A stretch of 64,000 nucleotides of DNA, taken from contig JAMPIV010021254.1 of the NCBI GenBank assembly GCA_024509875.1, forward strand, positions 1 to 64,000. Reading direction: 5' to 3'. Position numbers and translations under genes: made by a program. The notes under the pieces are model-generated. The model was not told the origin of the DNA and searched no databases. It saw only the letters and a list, made by a program, of their open reading frames with translations. This stretch comes from Oreohelix idahoensis (lineage: Eukaryota; Mollusca; Gastropoda; Stylommatophora; Oreohelicidae). Positions 1 through 10,294 of the stretch are shown here, piece after piece (the first letter of the stretch is position 1; every line of letters starts with the position of its first letter).

Positions 1-661
1 CTCAACTGAATCAAATTCTCCAGTTGGTTATCCCTACCTACTGTGAGCCCAGGAGAAGTCCAAGCAGATAAGTCTACTTAAAACCCAGACCAAAATCAGA
101 ATTCACTTTTCCACGAAATAGCCGTAGGAATAAACTTTTCGTCAGTGAGGAAAATAGCCTCTTACTTCTTATCTGAACCAAAGACACTGACAGTTCTAAA
201 TTTCCTAGTATTTCTTTTTTTCAAAGTACATGTCAACATTGATTTTATATTTCTACTGTAATTAAAGTAATTATGTACATTCTGTAACTCACCATCATTC
301 TGAGTTTGACTTAGTAGATTGTATGTTCTGTTCAGAAAAACATTCTCAACCCTCTTGTATTACTTGTTACTACTAGTTCATCTTCAAAACGATTTGAGTA
401 AGAAAGAGTTAGTCGTCGCCAGAAAAATACAAGAGTTGGTAGTCTAAAAGGTGAGAGAATCACTGACACCAACCTGTGCCCTTCTGTTAACTCTTTCCCT
501 CAACACTAGCTCACCTATGTGAAAACTAGTGTATAAAGGTCTATGTGCTTTCTACACATCTTCCTTACTTATATCATCACTATAAAAGTAAAACTCTTTA
601 TGCGACAATTGGGTTCTCATTCTCCAACAATTGGAGTGTTCCATCAACTATATCTGCGACA
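1..661. other. AT-rich flank without recognisable gene
   Basis: No open frame, splice-bounded coding block or known repeat was recognised. The stretch ends abruptly at 662, where similarity to the second LTR copy begins. Confidence 0.5.
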
Positions 662-2128
662 GACACCAAGGTTAGTGTAATATAGTTTGTACCTTATTAT
701 TATATCTTAACTTCAGTCAGATAATATATACATATTTTCCATAAATATAACACTGTAAATACTCGTCACGTTTTATTATAATATTATATTTCATACTAAT
801 AAGTACAGGTTGCAATAAACACCATGCAGAGAATTGTTATATTTATAAGATTGCACAGTTTCCAGTAACTATAACGAAGTAAATACAAGACACTTTTATT
901 TTGCCTCTTACATTACCTGTTTACCGTGCAGTAAACACAGTGCAGTCATTCATTATAGTGATAAGATTTTACATATACAAGAACACACGACAGGCGTAAC
1001 ATAGATTACGCGGTACTTATAAGGGTTCGTTATTTTATCCATCGCAGTGGTAGAGACAGGGACCATTTGAGATAACTCAGCCTTCGTCTTACTACTTTGT
1101 TGGCGTCAATCACGGGACAAGCTAAAAGAGTAGGGCCGACCAGAGATACTGCGACGACACGCATCTCACAGATAATTAACGGCACCAAACCTACCAATAC
1201 TCCACGGGGGTTAGAAAGGAATTTGCCAGGCGGTGAAGGAGCTTTCTGTCATCGACCACCAAACAGAAAAGTAAGCAGAAAATACCCAGAAGGATTGCTG
1301 CATTACTAAGAGCTGTCAACGTGAATTTAATGATCAGAAGTTGCAGGAGCAAACGGACGATCTTTACAACAAGTGCCTTTGAGAAATCTGGATCAGACGT
1401 TGCAAGAACAGACGGATGATCTTGTAAACCCAGTGCCTACAAAATTTATCGAGATCCTAAATTACCTGCAGTAATGGACAGATTCTCCCCGTAAAACTGA
1501 TGCGCAAACAAATTCAACTATATACCATATTTCACCATCATCACCACCTGAGAAAACTATCTTCACCACAAAGGGACATCTGCACACCCGACGAATACTA
1601 TACAGAAAAACGTTGCGGTCTACATAACCTAAGAATAAGCCACCTCAGACGCTCGTGACAATGTCAACACTCGCATTGGGAAGAACAAAAGCACAAGCCA
1701 TCGACACCTGACGAGATTAAGTGGACCGTCCAGTGTTATTGAATGCAGACAAAGACTTGTGCAGTGTATACAACTACCCAGAGTTTTATTGACAGTCAGT
1801 CAGAGACCCGAAACAAGATATCCTTTTGTTAGTATTTAGGACTCGCTTACATCCATCATCATCATCGCCTAGTATAGCCTTAAGATTCATTTGTGTAATT
1901 TGCATTAACTAATATCTTTCTTCACAGGGATAGTTAATGTCATTCCTAGTTGCATTTGTATTAGTGTAATTGAATGTTGTTATATTTCTGTAATTCAATA
2001 AATGTTGTAGTTGTGTTTGCATTACCAACACACGTTAATTACCTATATAGAGAAGGAAAGAAAGTGTGCGAAAGAGACATACATTTCTTCATTTCTTCCT
2101 CTTCTGTTCACTCAGTGTAATAGGGGAG
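662..2128 (+). repeat. 5' long terminal repeat, 5'-truncated
   Basis: 662-1999 matches 6613-7949 with roughly 2% substitutions and a few small indels. An AATAAA at 1997 lies in the part next to the unique 3' segment. The likely LTR end is just before TGGGGGCTCGT at 2130. The small open frame at 1097-1309 recurs in the other LTR and is not taken as a gene. Confidence 0.7.
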
Positions 2129-2129
2129 G

Positions 2130-2140
2130 TGGGGGCTCGT
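2130..2140 (+). promoter_or_regulatory. Primer-binding-site-like sequence (tRNA-Pro type)
   Basis: TGGGGGCTCGT matches the first 11 bases of the tRNA-Pro primer site used by several retroelements. The match stops after 11 bases, so the site may be degraded. Its place fixes the 5' LTR end near 2128. Confidence 0.5.
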
Positions 2141-2609
2141 TAACATTATAAGATAGAGAGGGGGAATAAAGTGGTAGGAGTAACAGTGTCACGAGATTCC
2201 GAATCACTGGGACTACCTGCTGGGAACTTATAACAGTCTTAAAATTCACCTTCTCCACTCCTGCTGCCTATCCTCAACCGGTGTCAGGCAAATCAGAGCC
2301 ATTGACAAAGCCGGCACCACACAGATAACTCTCCCTGGTTAATCTTCGGGTTAACCCTGTGACATATGTGGAGGCTGCAGTCCGGAATATACATTGGGAC
2401 TTGCCCTGGACTAAAACATGAAATAATTCTTTTTTGCAAATTTTGTATAAACCTATTCACTGTCTTCTATACTGTTCTTATTCTACTTAGGTAGAGGAAA
2501 AGAATACAGATTAGAATATTAGATAACTAGATATTCATATTAAATTAGATTAGATATTCATATTATATTAAATAAGACATTGACATATGTTAGAATATTA
2601 TACCGTATA

Positions 2610-2880
2610 ATAGCGTAGTGGTTACAACACCGCTCTGGCGACCGGGTGATACAGGATCAAACCCGGGCGAAGGCATTTGAGGATTTTTCGTCGACCGGGA
2701 TTTAGACTGGATTAACTCGAGACCTGGCGAGGACATTTGAAGGAGTGTCTCGACCAGGGACTGGCGGCTTCTGAGCCAACCCAGCTGCAATGGGTACCTC
2801 CGAAATCGGCGAGTATTTGCCTGAATGGCGAGGGACACCTGTCTCTGTACAAGAAATAAAGGGATACTCACGTAAAATCA
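2610..2880 (+). mobile_element. tRNA-derived SINE in the retroelement leader
   Basis: A tRNA-like head (A-box-like TAGCGTAGTGGTTA, B-box-like GGATCAAACCC) is followed by a body with two related GACCGGGA / GACCAGGG blocks. The same body recurs on the opposite strand at 13090-13372, so this is a dispersed SINE inserted between LTR and gag. Confidence 0.65.
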
Positions 2881-2988
2881 ATGTCAAGTTAGACATAAAT
2901 AATAACCTGAGATTTCGCCTCGAGTATTAGCGGGCGAACGCACACATAATCTTGAGTAGCGATAGGCAGATTGAAATCTAGCTTGATC

Positions 2989-5900
2989 ATGGCAGATTGG
3001 TTGCAAATTCGCACGGCAGTTTTCCAGGAAGCAATGAGCTTAAAACTAGAAAAAGGAGAACTTATGGAATATGTGGAAAAAGTGTTAACTGCGCACAAGG
3101 AAGAGCAAGAGAGAAAAATGGCAGCTGAAGAGAGGAAACTAGCAGCAGAAGTAGAACAAACAAGATTGAGGTTAGCAGCGGAGAAAGAGGAGAGAAAGGA
3201 GAGAGAGGCTGAGGAAAGGAGAAATAAGGAAGAGGAGAGAAAAGAGTGAATGGCCGAAAGAGAGGCTGAGGATAGGAGAATCAAGGCAGAGAGAGAACAC
3301 GAACTTCGGATGAAGAAGTTGCTTACAGCATACGAACAATCCACAAAAGTTAAACCAGAAATATGTATTTCGGCCCATGCAGTGGTAGATGAGCTAACAT
3401 ATCGCCTAGAAGACACACTATCTTCGCATTGCATTACGTCATATGCAAAGAATTCCACATGGAAAGCTAAGGATGAGATGGCAGAAACCGTCAATCATCG
3501 GCACACTTTTGCAGGGGAACAGGACCGAAGTGAACATACCTCTACGGCCTCCTCTGAACCAGAACTGCAGGGTTCACCTTGCCCGTTTTCCTTGGGCGTA
3601 GTTGATTCAGTGGATTCCAGACACCTCTGCAGAGATAACCGAAAGTTATTAAAAGGCACAGAAGAGCCTACTCTAATTGCAAGCGTTACCTTCGATGGAT
3701 CATGCAATGGGTCTTCGAATAAAACAATTTCACCTGGCATCACAGGGAAGAAAAAAACAGGCATATGTCTCCTGACATGGGGAGGACAACTATTACCTCA
3801 CTCCCCCGGCCTTTCTACGTGGAAGGAAGAGACCGGTCAGGAGCGGGCATTTGCTGTTATTCATGAAGATAGACAGATGCCCAAGTCGCCTAAGTCTGCC
3901 TTTCCCCCGGACGAGGGAAAGCCAGATCCTACCACTTTTAAAACTTACGGAGAGAAATGTGTGCCTTTAGAAGGTATAACAACACATACGATTATCGGGA
4001 TAGGGTGGACGACGGACACGGAGGCACCCCCCGACTCTCTTCAAAAGGAGGTAGAAGAGGATCATCAGGAGAACAGTGTGGTAGAGCCGGCGGGGATACA
4101 GCAGCTTAACACCCACGGGACTCCGATCCTATATGGAGGCGAGAGGAAAATTAGGTGGATAGACAGAAGGAAAGACACCAGGCGACACAATAGGAAACAG
4201 CTTGGTGTACGCGCGTTATGCAAGGCACAGCGCCGACGCGCGAAACTTACAACACACTGTACCCGACATAAAAGGACAGATGGGTTGCACCGTATCTTGA
4301 CTTATGACCACTCCACCGGCAAGGTACACAAGACACGTAATAAAGACAAACAATGGCCAACTTTGATCCGTCGTCGGATTCAAAGATTGTTTAGCAGAAG
4401 AAAGAAGTGGGGAAACATTTTTTATTTCGACAGATTGAGTAAAGACACAAAGAGAATTGATGTCAGTAAAAAGGGGTCACTCAAGAGAAAGAAGGGGTAT
4501 AAACCTGGCAGAGAATGTTACCAGGACACTAACGCAAAAGGATGGAGAAGGAAAGGGGATCTTTCATGGACGGCAGCTAGCGCCCGAATTCCCACGGGAC
4601 GCAAAGTTGTCAATAGAGAAAAAGTGGAAGAAGTATTCGATTCCGGGCTGGAATTCGATTCGAAATTCAGTGCAAGACTGGTTAGACCAGAACAATGGAC
4701 TGAGGAAACTGTGGAAATGCAGGGCACAGTAAAAGGCGATCCTCCGCAAGGACTACTCTTTAGGAAAGAAGGAAAGGAGTATCCTCCACGAGTAATACCA
4801 GCGCGATATAGATTTTATATCTTAGGAATGGGACATGGTAGTAAATCTAGTTGTCATGTCGTACAATGCATCACAACGCAAAGAATCACCCACCATTATT
4901 ATTGGCAGGGAATCGCAAGGGACATGGATCAAGGTATAAGATTATTCCTCGAATGCCAGAGAGGGGCATTAAACCATGGAAAAAGTGAGGAAGCCACTAG
5001 TAAGGAAAACAGACCACGTATGAGGAAGAGGAGTCGTCAACATGGCAGAGAATATAATACGAATGGTCCCAGATGTGAGCTAGAGATAGGAGCACAAGTG
5101 TTACTGTTTATGCCTAGCAAACAGAACAGGTTACAGTGTGGATGGCAAGGGCCATACACAGGGGTCGAGAAGGCATCTCGAACCAATTATAGGATTCCAG
5201 TGGAGAATCAGCTGGAAATATATGAGAGTATTCTGCTAAAGAGATATTTAGCCAGACACTTAACTGCGCGGCCAACTAAGTGCCAGTTAGCATATTCAGA
5301 ACTGGATTTTTGGGGGCATACTATAGGGCAGGGAACAATGGTACCTGAAGACAAGAACATAGAGAAAATGAAAAGGGCACCCAGACCGTCCACGAAAAAG
5401 GACGTAAGATCTTTTGTATCTCTTTGTGGGTTCTATCAAAGATACATCAAAGATTTTAACAGCATTTGCACACCATTGACAGAACTAACGAAGAAAGGGA
5501 ACCCAGATAAAGTAAGATGGAATGCTGAATGTGAGCAGGCCTACACCCTGTTAAAGGAGAAACTCACGGCGAAACCAATCTTACAGTTACCAGACACTAC
5601 GAAGGAGTTCACCCTGAGAACGGATGCGAGTAATGTCGGTCTAGGAGCGACGCTACTACAAGCGCACAGCGAGACGGACGCCTCGCTCTTCCCAATCGCC
5701 TACGCCAGCAGAAAACTGAATAAAGCGGAGAAAAATTACTCGACAATTGAGAAAGAGTGCCTGGCGTTAGTATGGGCCGTGAGGAAATTTCAACCCTACT
5801 TATATGGCAGGAAATTCAACCTACAATGCGACCACCAGCCTTTAACGTTTTTGGCTGCCTCGAAAAACTTAAACTCCAGACTTATGAGGTGGTCGCTGGT

Positions 5901-6120
5901 CTTACAGCCCTACACCTTTCACATCGATTATATCCCAGGGAAAGAAAACGTGGGAGCGGACTTCCTAAGCCGCCACCCGACCTCCACCTCAGACGGAATA
6001 AATAAGGAAGAAGGTGAGGAGAACGAGGGGGTGAACCAGGAAGAGGAGGAGGAAAGAGATAGTGAGAAGATACCAATAGGTGGCAATAGGGAAAGTAAAA
6101 TACCCCCTAATTCGCAATAG
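2989..6120 (+). pseudogene. Defective gag-pol frame: coiled coil, integrase remnants, RT thumb, RNase H
   Basis: The frame opens at ATG 2989 with a charged helix rich in E, K and R, meets an in-frame TGA at 3247-3249, then stays open for 956 codons (3250-6120). Near residue 515-570 there is an integrase zinc-binding-like stretch (PRVIPARYR ... HHYYWQGIARDMD ... LECQRG) with degraded ligands. Near 620-660 is an integrase C-terminal GPY/F-type block (LFMPSKQNRLQCGWQGPYT, ILLKRYLARH). It runs directly into the RT thumb (KCQLAYSELDFWGH, FVSLCGFYQRYI) and an RNase H domain (LRTDASNVGLGATLLQ, YSTIEKECLALVWAV, DHQPLTF, ENVGADFLSRHP). The integrase DDE core, RT fingers and palm with its YxDD box, and a recognisable protease are absent. 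The product could not reverse transcribe or integrate. The middle part (4100-4700) is rich in R and K and was not recognised. Confidence 0.75.
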
Positions 6121-6141
6121 TCCTCCCATGCTCGAACTTAT

Positions 6142-6154
6142 GGGGGGGGGGGAG
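6142..6154 (+). promoter_or_regulatory. Polypurine tract
   Basis: An 11-G run followed by AG, then TGTCACGAGG from 6158. A purine run right before a TG dinucleotide is the expected plus-strand primer and LTR start, so the 3' LTR probably begins at 6158. Confidence 0.6.
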
Positions 6155-6157
6155 CTA

Positions 6158-7949
6158 TGTCACGAGGAGCGAATGAGTTTCTATTTCGACTTTCTATACC
6201 CATTGTTCATACCAGACATCGTCTTCATCGGTCGTGGGAAATCGACCAGTTGTACAGGGAATGTTTACATAACAATAGACAGCGCACTGAGTAATCCCTG
6301 TAGGAAACTATTAAACACTGCACAGACACCCAAAAGACGAACACAGACAGATTGTCTGGGAGAGGAAAAACAAGAAAGCGACCATATCAAAACATTGCAA
6401 AAACTTTACACAGTAATAGGGACTGGTTGTCTGACTAAAGTAGACGAACTAAACTTCCCACGATATCAGAAGCGAACACGAGAAATAGCCAGGGGCCATG
6501 GGAACACTATATAACCCAACTAAATTGATCGCTCAGTATTGCAAGAGCCAGCATTCCGCCAACATACTTGGGGTCTAGATTTCAGGACGTGTGTCAGTGA
6601 ATTCTTTATATGGACACCAAGGTTAGTGTAATATAGTTTGTACCTTATTATTATATCTTAACTTCAGTCAGATAATATATTCATATTTTCCATAAATATA
6701 ACACTGTAAATACCCATCACGTTTTATTATAATATTATATTTCATACTAATAAGTACAGGTTGCAATAAACGCCATGCAGAGAATTATTATATTTATAAG
6801 ATTGCACAGCTTCCAGTAACTATAACGAAGTAAATACAAGACACTTTTATTTTGCCTCTTACATTACCTGTTTACCGTGCAGTAAACACCGCGCACTCAT
6901 TCATTATAGTGATACGATTTCACATACAAGAACACACTACAGGCGTAACATAGATTACGGGGTACTTATAAGGGTTCGTTATTTTATCCATCGCAGTGGT
7001 AGAGACAGGGACAATTTGAGATAACTCAGCCTTCGTCTTACTACTTTGTTGGCGTCAATCACGGGACAAGCTAAAAGAGTAGGGCCGACCAGAGATACTG
7101 CGACGACACGCATCTCACAGATAATTAACGGCACCAAACCTACCAATACTCCACGGGGGTTAGAAAGGAATTTGCCAGGCGGTGAAGGAGCTTTCTGCCA
7201 TCGACCACCCACACAGAAAAGTAAGCAGAAAATACCCAGAAGGATTGCTGCATTACTAAGAGCTGTCAACGTGAATTTAATGATCAGAAGTTGCAGGAGC
7301 AAACGGACGATCTTTACAACAAGTGCCTTTGAGAAATCTGGATCAGACGTTGCAAGAACAGACGGACGATCTTGTAAACCCAGTGCCTATAAAATTTATC
7401 GAGATCCTAAATTACCTGCAGTAATGGACAGATTCTCCCCGTAAAACTGATGCGCAAACAAATTCAACTATATACCATATTTCACCATCATCACCACCTG
7501 AGAAAACTATCTTCACCACAAAGGGACATCTGCACACGCGACGAAGACTATACAGAAAAACGTTGCGGTCTACATAACCTAAGAATAAGCCACCTCAGAC
7601 GCTCGTGACAATGTCAACACTCGCATTGGGAAGAACAAAAGAACAAGCCATCGACACCTGACGAGATTAAGTGGACCATCCAGTGTTATTGAATGCAGAC
7701 AAAGACTTGTGCAGTGTATACAACTACCTAGAGTTTTATTGACAGTCAGTCAGAGACCCGAAACAAGATATCCTTTTGTTAGTATTTAGGACTCGCTTAC
7801 ATCCATCATCATCATCGCATAGTATAGCCTTAAGATTAATTTGTGTAATTTGCATTAACTAATATCTTTCTTCACAGGGATAGTTAATGTCATTCCTAGT
7901 TGCATTTGTATTAGTGTAATTGAATGTTGTTATATTTCAGTAATTCAAT
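6158..7949 (+). repeat. 3' long terminal repeat, 3'-truncated
   Basis: 6613-7949 matches the 5' copy. 6158-6612 has no counterpart upstream of 662. Similarity stops at TTCAAT (7949), inside what is an AATAAA in the 5' copy, so the 3' end with its poly(A) signal is lost. The small open frames in it (6080-6514, 7046-7444) are not supported as genes. Confidence 0.7.
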
Positions 7950-10212
7950 TGACTTTGTCACTAGAGATTGTGTATGACACTCAGGGCAGGATATAACCTG
8001 AAACATTATATACAACCTACGTAGTATCGCTCATTGTCTCCTTAGCCAGATAGGAGGTAGAATGAGACAGTTCAGACAAGCTGTGGTAAATCACAAGAGA
8101 CATAGTAAGGCAGGAATAACACAATTCGTTCAAGTAAGTCATAAATAACACAATGCGTTCAAGTTCTAGCACAATAGTTCAATAATTCACTTGTTACAGT
8201 TTTGTCCATGATTTGTTTCACTAAAATCATATAGGCCTTATGGTAATCATTGTGTCATGTATCAAATAATACAGGAAATCAATCTGTTATAGTCATTCCT
8301 TCCTCCAGTTTGGATAGTCCTTTCCAGCAAGCATAATATATTTAAAACGCTTTCCACAACCAACTTGCTCAATCCATTCGTTCCACTTAATTATTACACA
8401 ATTAAACTAAACCTACACACTTCGGGTTTTCCTCCAGAAATAGCCCAATGATTCAACACCTGCCAATATTTCTTTAACAAACCCTCAATCACAGACAGGC
8501 TTTTAATGGTTACACAGTCTGCTCACACTTCTGCAGATGGCAACGGAGTTGATATAACTGCTTGTGCTCTGTGTCTGTAGTTTGAATTAGGCGGCGACTG
8601 TGTCTGTTTCATGCGTTCTCTCCCCTTTTATAAAGGCCTTGCGGATGTACGAGGTGACAACTGGACCAAGGTACGTTTGCATGCATCCAAAATCGTGTAG
8701 GCAAGGCAAGATGTGCTAAGATAGTAAATCCAAAATAATTCTGGAATCCTTATTTCTGCACCGATTTCCTCCATCTTAGGCTTATTTTACTCATATAAAT
8801 GAGCTCTATCATGTGGAGTTCCATTTTATCCTATAGTTTATCCGACTATTCACTGGAGCAGCCGAAACAGGGAAAAACACAACATGGTTCATGTTCCACT
8901 GTCTTCTATTCATAACTCCGGCCCTACAACACATCCAGTGAATCTATTGCTATCTGCCTAAAGCTAATGATCCGTATTATCGAATTGGGTCCTTCTTTAT
9001 CTAGGTATCCCCTGATTAGTTGCACACTGCCTTCCGAAATATCCTTAACATCTACACTTTTGTTTCCTCCATGTCTAGCGTACCTTCCGACATTATTTAT
9101 ACCAACTGGCTTTTCATTGGTCCGTTACATCCACGGTGTTTGAACGGTGATAATTTTTGAATGATGCCGAGATATGAATCAGACTTCATTACAAAGACGT
9201 ATTATGACCGTTATTATTCATTAAAGAGTTCATTCTCCATTTCTTCGAGTTCTAGTCTTGTGTTTTTATATGTTTAGATTGTTATTATAATTTGTCTAGT
9301 CTTATGATCTTGCGCCAAGTGATGCTAGGGTCTGTTTTATTTTAGATAACGTTCAGGGTCGAATGTCAAACAATGACATCAAAGGTCAATAAATAACGGT
9401 AAATCAATCAGTGTTTGCAATATGAAGAAAATTCACCAAGAACGTCGATGACGACTGAAAACATTTAATAACGACCATAGTTCTTTTGTGACATATGCGC
9501 TAGAATTTCACACTGTACTTTCACATCAGACTATTGATCATATTCATAAAACTCGCACAGACCATTGTGCATTAAATACAATTATCAGACTTTCAAAGTC
9601 TTCATAGTTTATATAACTCTTATATCACCGCGTTAAAAATATTTCAGTACACTAGTACACATTTTTTTTTGTCTGCATAATTATTCTAGCTTTGCTTGCA
9701 TAATTCGATTCTGAGTTCATATTTTATTTTCATTTGGCTTACCACGCCATTTTTATTACTAACGTATCAATTAATGATTATTCTGGCAATTTGGCCATCA
9801 CAAATGTCATTCTACGACTATCGAATTATTTATTCTCTTTTACAAGGCACATTTAATCTCTGGACACTCAGGTCCTAAAATACACTCCTTATCAATAAAT
9901 CTAAGAGGCAACGGCCACGCTTTTTCTATACACTGTAAGGTGGTTAAAACCACATTAATTAAATATACTTCCTATCGGTCAAAGGCACAAACGCAGACTA
10001 CTCTTAACTATGTATTTTGCGTCATCGTCCTATACTTGATACGTCTTAGTGTGTCTCTAGTTGGGATGCTGAATGGTGCAATCACCCTGGCGGAAAATAA
10101 ACCCGCCGAGATGATTAGCCACCATGAAGCAGTCCTCAACAGAGCCGCACACAAGCAACACTTCTCACTAAAATGAAGAAATATGTAATGTACGTAATGT
10201 TCTTTGTCCCAG
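7950..10212. other. Long stretch with no gene recognised
   Basis: I looked here for the N-terminal exons of the PSMA6-like gene (the F-S-P-x-G-R-L-x-Q-V-E-Y-A signature of proteasome alpha subunits) and did not find them. Small open frames at 9696 and 9940 show no family resemblance. Confidence 0.5.
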
Positions 10213-10294
10213 GATATGCCTGACTATGCTGACACAGTAACAAAGCTATACAAGCTAACAGACAGTATAGGTTGCGCCATATTAGCAAAGGCTG
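10213..10294 (+). CDS. PSMA6: PSMA6-like exon a
   Basis: Acceptor CCCAG before 10213 and donor GTAAGT at 10295. Enters in phase 0 and leaves one base. It encodes DMPDYADTVTKLYKLTDSIG and a short tail, matching the PSMA6 stretch before the GMTADSR loop. A lysine stands where I recall histidine in vertebrate PSMA6; the same column is K66 of the archaeal alpha ring. Confidence 0.8.

Larger units (their letters stand above)
662..7949 (+). mobile_element. Rearranged Ty3/Gypsy (GmR1-like) LTR retrotransposon
   Basis: Two long direct repeats (662-1999 and 6613-7949, about 98% alike by eye) enclose a primer-binding-site-like sequence at 2130, a gag-pol-like frame at 2989-6120 and a G-rich polypurine tract at 6142. 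The order integrase remnant, then RT thumb, then RNase H is that of GmR1-type Gypsy elements rather than the usual RT-RH-IN. Both outer ends are missing: the upstream repeat lacks the first ~455 bp seen after the polypurine tract (6158-6612), and the downstream repeat lacks the ~129 bp found before the primer site (2000-2128). No target-site duplication was found. The element is not autonomous, because the RT palm and integrase core are absent. Confidence 0.8.

Noticed and set aside
2889..3494. 201-codon minus-strand frame rich in Ser and Leu
   Set aside because: Antisense shadow of the charged coiled-coil region of the retroelement gag-like frame.
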